Assembly (NCBI GenBank): GCA_903908025.1
Contig: CAIVQM010000258.1
Span: 1 to 6,629, forward strand
DNA length: 6,629 nt
Direction of reading: 5' to 3'
Origin: an uncultured bacterium
GTDB taxonomy: Bacteria; Actinomycetota; Actinomycetes; S36-B12
Under the pieces are notes generated by a model that was not told where the DNA came from, searched no databases, and saw only the letters and a program-made list of their open reading frames with translations. A program made the position numbers and the translations under genes. This document shows positions 1-5,492 of the stretch, piece after piece (within the stretch, counting starts at the first letter, position 1; each line of letters begins with the position of its first letter).

Positions 1-769
1 CGTGGTGCTGGCCCTGATTCTGGGTATCCCGACGCTGCGCCTGCGCGCGGACTACCTCGCCATCGTGACCATCGCGGCCGCCGAGATCGTCCGGCTGCTC
101 GTCCGCTCCGTCACCTTCAAGAGCTACTTCGGCGGCTCCGACGGCCTGCAGAGCTTCAGCGGCGGGTTCTTCGCCCTCAACCCACTCGCCGACGATCTTG
201 CGCTGCGGCTCGGGCCGGTGGTCCTGAGCAACCGACAGATCTTCGTTCTCATCGTCGGCTGGGCGCTCGTATTCCTCTCCTGCCTGCTCGTCTGGCTGAT
301 GGTCCGCTCCCCCTGGGGCCGGGTTCTGAAGGGCATCCGTGAGGACGAGGACGCCGTCCGCAGTCTGGGCAAGAACGTCTACCTCTACAAGATGCAGGCC
401 CTCGTCCTGGGCGGCATGTTCGGCGCGATCGCCGGCTTCGTCTACGCCGTCGGCAATGAGGCGGTTAGCCCGGACTTCTTCGGCAACGACACGACCTTCT
501 TCGCCTACGCCATCCTGATCCTCGGCGGCGCGGCCCGGGTCTTTGGCCCAGTTCTGGGCACCGTCATCTTCTGGGCGGTCATCCAGGGCACCGACGTCTT
601 CCTGAGGTCCGCCATCAACCAGGGGGTGCCGATCCTGTCCCTCATGACCGGCACCCAGGCCGCTGTCGTCCGCTTCATGCTGGTCGGCCTGGGGATCATG
701 CTCCTGATGATCTTCCGACCCCAGGGAATCCTCGGCGACCGAAAGGAGCTGGCCCTCGATGCCCGATAG
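1..769 (+). CDS. livM: Branched-chain amino acid ABC transporter permease LivM (5' end cut off by window)
   Basis: This is the inner-membrane permease subunit of a LivHMGF-type (HAAT family) importer. The reading frame is open from the window edge, so the N-terminus and first membrane segments lie outside; 255 residues are visible. Visible hydrophobic segments are at about residues 1-10, 18-34, 79-101, 131-151, 166-196 and 221-238. The cytoplasmic loop that docks the ATPases is clear at 102-145: RSPWGRVLKGIREDEDAVRS, followed by LG-NVYLYK and then GGMFGAIAG, the usual LivM pattern of S-P-GR...IR-DE-AA...G. The segment GGAARVFGPVLGTVIF (175-190) and the tail FRPQGILG (238-245) are also characteristic of LivM. 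The stop codon overlaps the livG start by 11 nt, so the two genes are translated together. LivH is expected just upstream but is not in the window. Confidence 0.95.
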   Translation, partial: VVLALILGIPTLRLRADYLAIVTIAAAEIVRLLVRSVTFKSYFGGSDGLQSFSGGFFALNPLADDLALRLGPVVLSNRQIFVLIVGWALVFLSCLLVWLMVRSPWGRVLKGIREDEDAVRSLGKNVYLYKMQALVLGGMFGAIAGFVYAVGNEAVSPDFFGNDTTFFAYAILILGGAARVFGPVLGTVIFWAVIQGTDVFLRSAINQGVPILSLMTGTQAAVVRFMLVGLGIMLLMIFRPQGILGDRKELALDAR

Positions 770-1667
770 CCCTGGTGCCACCACGGGTTCCCGACGCGAT
801 ATCGCGGTCCGGGCGCTCGCCGACGTTCCGCGCGTGCCCGGCGCCGCCAAGCCCGATCCGATCCTGATCGCGAACGACGTCACGCGTCGCTTCGGCGGCC
901 TCACGGCCGTCGACGTCGAGCACGTGGAGATCCAGCGCGGCGCCATCACGGCGCTCATCGGCCCCAACGGTGCCGGCAAGACGACCTTCTTCAACCTACT
1001 GACGGGCTTCGATACCCCCGATACCGGCAGCTGGCTCTTCAATGGTCAGGACCTCGCTGGGATCGCGGCCTACAAGGTGGCCCGGATGGGCATGATCCGC
1101 ACCTTCCAGCTCACCAAGGCCCTGTCCAAGATGACCGTGCTGGAGAACATGCGCCTTGGAGCGACGGCGCAGCGGGGCGAGCAGTTGATGTCGGCGATGT
1201 TCGGATTCCTGTGGAAGGCGCAGGAGAAGGCGATCACGGCACAGGCCGACGAGCTCCTCACCCGCTTCAACATGCACGCCAAGCGTGATGATTTCGCTGG
1301 GTCCCTGTCGGGCGGGCAGCGCAAGCTGCTGGAGATGGCCCGAGCCCTGATGACCAACCCCGAGATGGTCATGCTCGACGAGCCGATGGCGGGCGTGAAC
1401 CCCGCCCTAACGCAGTCCCTGCTCGAGCACATCAAGGGCCTGCGCGAGGAGGGCATGACCGTCCTGTTCGTCGAGCACGACATGGACATGGTCCGCGACA
1501 TCAGCGACTGGGTCATCGTCATGGCCCAGGGCAAGGTGATCGCCGAGGGACCGCCCGACGAGGTCATGCGCGACGAGGCCGTCATCGTCGCCTATCTGGG
1601 TGGCCACCACGACAAGGCCCTCACGACATCGGGCGTGTCCTTCACCGAGGAGGGTGAGGACCAGTGA
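759..1667 (+). CDS. livG: Branched-chain amino acid ABC transporter ATP-binding protein LivG
   Basis: This is one of the two cytoplasmic ATPases that drive the Liv importer. All nucleotide-binding motifs are present in order: Walker A GPNGAGKTT (68-76), Q-loop TFQLTKAL (Q117), signature LSGGQ (183-187), Walker B MVMLDEP (203-209) and switch histidine VEHD (H240). MIRTFQ at 112-117 and the tail VIVAYLGG (275-282) are LivG-like. The ATG at 759 has GAAAGGAG ten bases upstream and overlaps the livM stop. At 302 residues it is longer than the usual roughly 255: about 34 residues precede the first beta strand (PILIANDVTRRFGG) and about 20 follow the normal end. The N-terminal extension is Arg/Pro/Ala-rich and has no motif I recognise. 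The livF start lies within its last codons (GTGA overlap). Confidence 0.96.
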   Translation: MPDSPGATTGSRRDIAVRALADVPRVPGAAKPDPILIANDVTRRFGGLTAVDVEHVEIQRGAITALIGPNGAGKTTFFNLLTGFDTPDTGSWLFNGQDLAGIAAYKVARMGMIRTFQLTKALSKMTVLENMRLGATAQRGEQLMSAMFGFLWKAQEKAITAQADELLTRFNMHAKRDDFAGSLSGGQRKLLEMARALMTNPEMVMLDEPMAGVNPALTQSLLEHIKGLREEGMTVLFVEHDMDMVRDISDWVIVMAQGKVIAEGPPDEVMRDEAVIVAYLGGHHDKALTTSGVSFTEEGEDQ

Positions 1668-2536
1668 GCGACCAGCTTCCCGGCGATCTGCCGCAGTACG
1701 TCTCAGCCCACACCCGCGAGGCACAGCTCGATCTCGATGCTGCCCAGCGCGACGAGCCCTCGACCCTCAGCGCCTCCGAGATCCGCGACCGCAACGACCA
1801 CGTCGAAGGGGCCCGCGACGCCCTGATCGTCGCCGATGATCTGATCGCGGGCTACATCCCCGGCGTGAACATCCTCAACGGCTCCGACCTGTACGCGAAG
1901 TCCGGTGAGCTCGTGGGCATCATCGGGCCCAACGGCGCCGGCAAGTCCACCCTGCTCAAGGCCATGTTCGGGCTCGTCAAGGTCGGCAGCGGCCGGGTGA
2001 CGCTGGCGGATCAGGACATCACGAACGTGCGCGCCGATCAGCTCGTCAATCTGGGCATCGGGTTCGTGCCCCAGTCGAACAACGTCTTCCCGTCGCTGAC
2101 CATCCAGGAGAACCTGGAGATGGGCTGCTACCAGGCGCCCAAGAAGTTCCAGGAGCGATTCGCGTTCGTGACTGACCTGTTCCCCGCCCTGGGCGAGCGT
2201 CGTTCCCAGCGGGCCGGCCAGCTGTCCGGTGGCGAGCGGCAGATGGTCGCGATGGGCCGCGCCCTGATGATGGACCCGTCCGTCCTGCTCCTCGACGAGC
2301 CGTCCGCGGGCCTGTCGCCGATCCTCACCGACGAGGTGTTCGTCCGCGTCAGGGAGATCAACGCGACGGGCGTCACGGTCATCATCGTCGAGCAGAACGC
2401 CATGCGCTGCCTGCAGATCGTCGACCGCGGCTATGTGCTCGATCAGGGCCGTAACGCCTACACGGGCACTGGTCGCAGCCTGGCGACCGACCCGAAGGTG
2501 GTCCAGCTCTACCTCGGCACCCTCGCCAAGGCATAG
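1664..2536 (+). CDS. livF: Branched-chain amino acid ABC transporter ATP-binding protein LivF, with N-terminal extension
   Basis: This is the second ATPase of the Liv importer, acting as a heterodimer with LivG at the inner face of the membrane. Motifs: Walker A GPNGAGKST (88-96), Q-loop VPQSNNVFPSLT (Q137), signature LSGGE (187-191), Walker B VLLLDEP (207-213), and VEQN with Q244 where most ABC ATPases have the switch histidine. That Gln is normal for LivF and identifies it. The GTG start overlaps the livG TGA (GTGA), with GGAGGG at 1649-1654 as ribosome site. The family is usually about 235 residues. Here about 50 residues come before the first strand (ALIVADDLIAGY), acidic and Gln/Arg-rich, predicted soluble. 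No in-frame ATG or GTG occurs in that stretch before codon 68, so the extension appears real rather than a misplaced start. Confidence 0.96.
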   Translation: MSDQLPGDLPQYVSAHTREAQLDLDAAQRDEPSTLSASEIRDRNDHVEGARDALIVADDLIAGYIPGVNILNGSDLYAKSGELVGIIGPNGAGKSTLLKAMFGLVKVGSGRVTLADQDITNVRADQLVNLGIGFVPQSNNVFPSLTIQENLEMGCYQAPKKFQERFAFVTDLFPALGERRSQRAGQLSGGERQMVAMGRALMMDPSVLLLDEPSAGLSPILTDEVFVRVREINATGVTVIIVEQNAMRCLQIVDRGYVLDQGRNAYTGTGRSLATDPKVVQLYLGTLAKA

Positions 2537-2583
2537 CCCTCAGCCCCACCACCATCACCCCCTGCCCTTCCATACGAATGGCC

Positions 2584-2623
2584 AGCTGTGGGGGCAAGCG
2601 GGAGCGGGCAAAGCTGTGGGGGC
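2584..2623 (+). repeat. Two direct copies of AGCTGTGGGGGC
   Basis: The 12-mer AGCTGTGGGGGC occurs at 2584-2595 and again at 2612-2623, separated by a 16-base purine-rich spacer. The second copy is the left arm of the hairpin that follows. The first copy could pair instead with the right arm CCCCCACAG (2639-2647), giving an alternative, longer-looped hairpin. It may be just a duplication of one terminator arm. Confidence 0.6.
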
Positions 2624-2649
2624 CGGCCCGAAGGCCGACCCCCACAGTT
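2612..2649. terminator. Bidirectional hairpin terminator between convergent livF and the binding-protein gene
   Basis: CTGTGGGGG (2614-2622) pairs fully with CCCCCACAG (2639-2647). After one C-A mismatch, CGGCC (2624-2628) pairs with GGCCG (2633-2637) around a CGAA tetraloop. A-T and G-T pairs extend the base to 2612-2649. The stem is very GC-rich. Only short T runs flank it (TTC on the plus side, CTTT on the minus side), as is common for high-GC actinobacterial terminators. It begins 75 bases after the livF stop and ends 11 bases from the stop of the minus-strand gene, so it can end transcripts from both sides. Confidence 0.85.
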
Positions 2650-2660
2650 CGTGCTACGTA

Positions 2661-4040
2661 CTAACTGGCAGCGTTCGGGCCGATGCCCTGCTTGACCAGT
2701 TCCTGGATGATCTGCGCCGACTCATCGAAACCGATGAGCACGATCGCCTCAGCGCCGGCAGCCTTGACCTTCGCCACGTCAGCAGCGAAGTCGGTGGCCT
2801 TCGGGTCGTAGACGACGTTGGCGACGATCTCGCCACCACCCTCAGTGACTGCCTTGGTGACGTTGGCGTTGAGGCCGTCGCCGTAGGAGTCCTGCAGCGA
2901 CATGATCGCGACCTTGGTGTAGCCGTCCTGCAGCACCATGGAGCCGACGAAGGCGCCCTGGAGTACGTCGGACGGAGCCACACGCCAGTACAGGCCCTTG
3001 TCGGGTGCGGTGGTCAGTGCCGGCGAGGTGTTGGCCGGCGAGATCATCAGGACACCAGCGTTGGTGACCTGATCAAGCACGGACAGCGTCGAACCCGACG
3101 AAGCCGCACCCACGAGGACGTCGATGCCGAGCGGCAGCAGGCGCTTGACGGTCTGCTTGCCGGTCTCGGTCGAGGTGTCGCCCGAGTCGCCCTCTTCGAG
3201 GACGATCTTCTTGAACCCGGGGATGCCACCGGCAGCCTCGATGTCCTTGATCGCCAGCTTCACGCCGGCGACCTCGGGTGGGCCGAGGAAGGCAAGGTTG
3301 CCCGTGACGGGGAGGAACGTGCCGACCTTGAAGACGCCGTCGTTGGCGCCTTCCTGCGGCTTGCCCTCAATGGCGTTGGCCGTGCCGTCGGGGACGATCT
3401 CGCCCTCCATGTAGGTGACCTCAGGCTTGAGAACGTTGTCGGCACCGAAGGTGTAGACACCGATCGAAGCGCTGGTGGGGTCACCGGCATCCCAGAAGTT
3501 CACGGCGCCGGAGCGACCGTTGTAGTCGATCTGCTTGCCCTGGCCGAGCAGCTCGATGCAGCCGGCGTAGTCGTTGCAGACATCGGTGCCGTTGGTGATG
3601 GCCACCATCTGCTTGGCCATGTCAACGCCCGCGTCCGACTTCGCTGCCGCAGCGGCGAGGGCGGTGAGGATGACTGCGTCGTACGACTCAGGCGCGTACG
3701 CGTAGTCCTTGAGGCCGGGATCGACCTCGAGGAGGGCGTCCTTGAAGTCCTGGGTGTTCTCGGCGCCCGGGATCGTTCCCTTGACACCATCCAGCGTCCC
3801 CGCGGGGAGCTTCTCGCCCAGGGCATTGCCCGTGTTGCCGTCGACCAGGTAGAGCGGCGTGCCAGTAGCAGCAGGGGCCTCTGAGGCGGGTGCCTCAGAT
3901 GCTGCTGCGCTGGCCGCGCTGCTCTCGGCCGGTGCCGCTGCGCTGGACTCGCTGGACGAGCTGCTGCCACCACAGGCGGCAAGAGCCAGCGAGGCCACAC
4001 CCAGCACGGCGGCCGACTTGAGGACCGTAGTGCGCTTCAT
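2661..4040 (-). CDS. LivJ/LivK-type solute-binding lipoprotein with circularly permuted binding domain
   Basis: This is an extracytoplasmic receptor for a branched-chain amino acid or amide importer (Peripla_BP_6 / type I fold), 459 residues. The signal peptide is 1-22 with lipobox LAAC, so C23 is the lipid anchor. A Ser/Ala/Pro/Glu linker spans 24-60. The order of the mature domain is swapped relative to LivJ. Residues 61-215 match the normal C-terminal part: PLYLVDGN (strand plus loop), DGVKGTIPGAE, YAPESYDAVILTALA, a C155/C161 pair, then GAVNFWDAGDPTSASIGVY and a terminal MEGEI. Residues 216-235 form a linker. Residues 236-459 match the normal N-terminal part: FKVGTFLPVTGNLAFLGPPE, AGVKLAIKDIEAAGG, GAASSGSTLS, SPANTSPALT, LQDSYGDGL, and finally IVLIGFDESAQIIQELVKQG. 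The two parts total about 379 residues, one complete domain. The ATG has AAGGAG at 4046-4051, five bases away. It converges on livF; the family and transporter role are secure, and the permutation call rests on motif order. Confidence 0.93.
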   Translation of the reverse strand: MKRTTVLKSAAVLGVASLALAACGGSSSSSESSAAAPAESSAASAAASEAPASEAPAATGTPLYLVDGNTGNALGEKLPAGTLDGVKGTIPGAENTQDFKDALLEVDPGLKDYAYAPESYDAVILTALAAAAAKSDAGVDMAKQMVAITNGTDVCNDYAGCIELLGQGKQIDYNGRSGAVNFWDAGDPTSASIGVYTFGADNVLKPEVTYMEGEIVPDGTANAIEGKPQEGANDGVFKVGTFLPVTGNLAFLGPPEVAGVKLAIKDIEAAGGIPGFKKIVLEEGDSGDTSTETGKQTVKRLLPLGIDVLVGAASSGSTLSVLDQVTNAGVLMISPANTSPALTTAPDKGLYWRVAPSDVLQGAFVGSMVLQDGYTKVAIMSLQDSYGDGLNANVTKAVTEGGGEIVANVVYDPKATDFAADVAKVKAAGAEAIVLIGFDESAQIIQELVKQGIGPNAAS

Positions 4041-4092
4041 GCAGTCTCCTTAGAGAAAGACGAACGACGGCGGATGCCGTCGCGTTGCCGCC

Positions 4093-4098
4093 ACCATA
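4093..4098 (-). promoter_or_regulatory. Possible -10 box for the solute-binding protein gene
   Basis: The minus strand reads TATGGT at 4098-4093, about 53 bases before the start codon. No good -35 hexamer lies 16-18 bases upstream. The GTTAC/GTAAC half-sites cover that place instead, which would suit an activator-dependent promoter. This is inference from one weak hexamer. Confidence 0.35.
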
Positions 4099-4108
4099 CG
4101 GGACGGTC

Positions 4109-4135
4109 AGTTACGGGTGGGTAACTCGGTGTTAC
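4109..4135 (-). promoter_or_regulatory. GlnR-like operator: AGTTAC-n6-GTAACT plus a third GTTAC half-site
   Basis: AGTTAC (4109-4114) and GTAACT (4121-4126) form a perfect 6-bp inverted repeat with a 6-base spacer. A third half-site GTTAC lies at 4131-4135. The AC dinucleotides of the three sites are 11 and 10 bases apart, so they sit on one face of the helix. The arrangement resembles the actinobacterial GlnR box (gTnAc-n6-GaAAc), with one difference in the second half. It lies about 70-95 bases upstream of the binding-protein start, just upstream of the possible -10. GlnR is a global nitrogen regulator in Actinomycetota and often activates uptake genes. Assignment to GlnR is inference. Confidence 0.5.
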
Positions 4136-4178
4136 ATCGTTGGCTCTTCGTGATGGATCTGTGACCTTAACGTCCGAT

Positions 4179-4769
4179 TCACGCGGTTTCGGCCAGCACA
4201 CGGGCCGCCACCTCGGCAAGCGTGACCCGCTGGTCCATCGCCGCTCGTCGCAACCAGGCGAACGCCTCCGGCTCGGTCAGCCCGAGATCCTGCTCCAGTC
4301 GCCGCTTGGCCGTGTCGACGAGCTCACGTGCGGTCTGTCGCTCCCGCAGCCCCACGATCTGGGCGTTCAACTCGTTCATCTGCTGCCATCGGGCCACCGC
4401 AATCTCGATGGCCGGAGCCAGATCCGCCTTCCCGAACGGCTTGACCAGATAGCCCAGCACCCCTGCGGCTGCTGCTCTCTGCACAGCCTCCCGCTGGCTA
4501 AAGGCCGTGACCATCACAACGGGCGCGAGCCCCTCGGCCATGATCTCCTCCGCCGCCGACAGCCCATCGCGCCGCGGCATGGCGATGTCCATGAACACCA
4601 CGTCCGGAAGCAGAGCCCGGGTCTGGTCGACAGCGGCCTGCCCGTCGGCCACCTGGCTGACGACGCGATAGCCAAGCTCCCCCAGCATCTCGACGAGATC
4701 CATCCGGATGAGGGCCTCGTCCTCGGCCACGAGGACCGTGACCGGGACAGCGTTTTCGGCGAACGTCAT
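4179..4769 (-). CDS. pdtaR: ANTAR-domain response regulator, PdtaR (Rv1626) type
   Basis: This is a cytoplasmic two-component response regulator predicted to bind RNA and act by antitermination. The receiver domain spans about 9-125: acidic pocket E16/D17, phospho-acceptor D61 in VVFMDIAMPRRDG, T88 in VMVTAFSQRE, and K110 in LVKPF. A helical connector (about 127-150) leads to the ANTAR domain (about 140-193), with AKRRLEQDLGLTEPEAF and LRRAAMDQRVTLAEVA showing the conserved Ala/Leu/Arg/Met pattern. The 196-residue length and motifs such as AEDEALIRMDL closely match mycobacterial PdtaR, whose partner is the histidine kinase PdtaS; no kinase gene is in the window. The ATG at 4769 has no real ribosome site, but a TAGGCT box six bases upstream suggests a leaderless mRNA. 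It reads toward the binding-protein gene with a 138-base gap, so read-through is possible. Confidence 0.93.
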   Translation of the reverse strand: MTFAENAVPVTVLVAEDEALIRMDLVEMLGELGYRVVSQVADGQAAVDQTRALLPDVVFMDIAMPRRDGLSAAEEIMAEGLAPVVMVTAFSQREAVQRAAAAGVLGYLVKPFGKADLAPAIEIAVARWQQMNELNAQIVGLRERQTARELVDTAKRRLEQDLGLTEPEAFAWLRRAAMDQRVTLAEVAARVLAETA

Positions 4770-4775
4770 GCCACC

Positions 4776-4781
4776 AGCCTA
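4776..4781 (-). promoter_or_regulatory. -10 box TAGGCT for the ANTAR regulator, probably leaderless
   Basis: The minus strand reads TAGGCT at 4781-4776, six bases before the ATG at 4769. A start of transcription about seven bases downstream would fall on or next to the A of the ATG. That fits the absence of a purine-rich ribosome site (GGTGGC only). No clear -35 hexamer is seen. Confidence 0.55.
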
Positions 4782-4801
4782 GGCGCGCCCATGCCGACAG
4801 A

Positions 4802-4807
4802 TACCCT
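4802..4807 (+). promoter_or_regulatory. Possible -10 box for the tRNA gene
   Basis: TACCCT at 4802-4807 keeps the key T, A and final T of an actinobacterial -10 and sits ten bases before the first tRNA base. No convincing -35 is present. The region overlaps the upstream DNA of the divergent ANTAR gene promoter. Confidence 0.35.
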
Positions 4808-4816
4808 TGGTCGCGC

Positions 4817-4893
4817 GCCCCGGTATCCCAACCGGCAGAGGAAGCGGTCTCAAACACCGTCCAGTGTGGGTTCGAATCCCACCCGGGGCACCA
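4817..4893 (+). tRNA. tRNA with CAA anticodon (Leu codon UUG), short variable loop
   Basis: A full cloverleaf of 77 bases with encoded CCA. The acceptor stem GCCCCGG/CCGGGGC is seven perfect pairs, and the base before CCA is A. The T arm is GTGGG-TTCGAAT-CCCAC. The anticodon stem GCGGT/ACCGT (one G-T pair) closes the loop CTCAAAC, so the anticodon is CAA at 4851-4853. The D arm has three pairs (TCC/GGA) plus a C-A mismatch and a loop with AACCGGCAG, reminiscent of leucine tRNAs. The variable loop is only five bases (CCAGT, 4861-4865), whereas bacterial tRNA-Leu normally has a long class II variable arm. The gene call is firm, the amino-acid identity less so. No terminator hairpin is visible after it. 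Confidence 0.88.
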
Positions 4894-4928
4894 CGCGTAT
4901 CCACTCGATGAACAGTCGTCTCCACACC

Positions 4929-4957
4929 ATGACTCCGACGTCGATCCGACCTAGGCT
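4929..4957 (+). promoter_or_regulatory. Promoter of the small lipoprotein gene
   Basis: ATGACT (4929-4934, four of six to TTGACA) and TAGGCT (4952-4957) are separated by 17 bases, the standard spacing. Transcription would start near 4963-4965, giving a leader of about 16 bases that contains the ribosome site. The gene therefore probably has its own transcript rather than depending on the tRNA. Confidence 0.6.
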
Positions 4958-4967
4958 TGTTTCAACC

Positions 4968-4974
4968 AAGGAGG
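4968..4974 (+). promoter_or_regulatory. Ribosome binding site AAGGAGG deciding the lipoprotein start
   Basis: A near-perfect AAGGAGG lies five bases before the ATG at 4980. It fixes that ATG as the start, although the same frame stays open far upstream through the tRNA and the antisense of the ANTAR gene. Confidence 0.85.
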
Positions 4975-4979
4975 CTGCC

Positions 4980-5486
4980 ATGACCCCTACCCGCTCACGT
5001 ATGAGCGCCGCAATGCTGGCCGCACTACTGGCCATCGCAACACCGCTTGTCACCTCGTGCGGAGATGTCGCGCAATCCGTCGCCGAGCAGGCTGCCGAAC
5101 AGGCCGTCGGCGGCAACGTAGACATCAACGACGAAGGTGTCACCGTGACCGACGATGAAGGCAACGAAGTCGCCATGGGCACGGACGTGGCACTGCCAGA
5201 CAATTGGCCGGCCGAGATCCCGACCCTTGATGGCGGAACACTGTCGATGGTAAGCGTTCAGAGCGACGGATCAGCCTCGGCAATGTGGCTGACGGATGCC
5301 ACTCCGCAGGAGGCGACCGACACCTACGGTGCTGCGCTGGAGTCCGCTGGCTACACCCAGAGTCAGACGTCGAACATGGGCGGGATGATCGTCAGCGAGT
5401 ACACCGGCAACGGGTACACCGTCAGCGTGAACTCGATTGAGGCCGACGGGAAGACGACCCTCATGCTGTCAGCGACAAAGGGCTAG
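4980..5486 (+). CDS. Small secreted lipoprotein of unknown function
   Basis: 168 residues. The N-terminus is a lipoprotein signal: MTPTRSRM, a hydrophobic core SAAMLAALLAIATPL, then VTSC with C27 as the predicted lipid-anchored residue. After cleavage comes a helical Ala/Gln/Glu stretch (28-44), then NVDINDEGVTVTDDEGNEV (46-64), which looks like a short beta hairpin and is very acidic. A proline-containing segment ALPDNWPAEIPTLDGG (71-86) leads to a compact alpha/beta domain (87-168) with strands LSMVSVQS, SASAMWLT, MIVSEYTG, YTVSVNSI and TTLMLSAT, and a helix at 109-123 (PQEATDTYGAALESAG). There are no catalytic motifs, and I do not recognise a named family. The layout, a cell-surface lipoprotein with a small alpha/beta domain, suggests a binding or envelope role, but nothing shows the ligand. 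Its stop is six bases from the convergent nusB stop. Confidence 0.88.
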   Translation: MTPTRSRMSAAMLAALLAIATPLVTSCGDVAQSVAEQAAEQAVGGNVDINDEGVTVTDDEGNEVAMGTDVALPDNWPAEIPTLDGGTLSMVSVQSDGSASAMWLTDATPQEATDTYGAALESAGYTQSQTSNMGGMIVSEYTGNGYTVSVNSIEADGKTTLMLSATKG

Positions 5487-5492
5487 CACTGC

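Noticed and set aside
2201..2403. Loss of the switch histidine in LivF (Q244)
   Set aside because: VEQN in place of VEH is the normal state of LivF proteins and not a defect.
2433..3884. A 483-codon open frame on the plus strand
   Set aside because: It is antisense to the binding-protein gene and overlaps the livF end and the terminator hairpin. It has Arg/Asp/Val-biased composition and no domain; high GC keeps the frame open.
2661..4040. Assembly chimera as the cause of the swapped domain order
   Set aside because: Two independent joins would both have to be in frame, keep signal peptide, linker and stop, and leave no duplicated or missing block. This is unlikely but not excluded; read mapping should confirm.
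4140..4979. Upstream extension of the lipoprotein frame (280 extra codons)
   Set aside because: It runs antisense to the ANTAR gene and through the tRNA. The ribosome site, promoter and signal peptide all point to the ATG at 4980.
4817..4979. tRNA gene as an integration site for a mobile element
   Set aside because: No integrase gene and no repeat of the tRNA 3' end are visible in the window; flanking genes are ordinary chromosomal ones.
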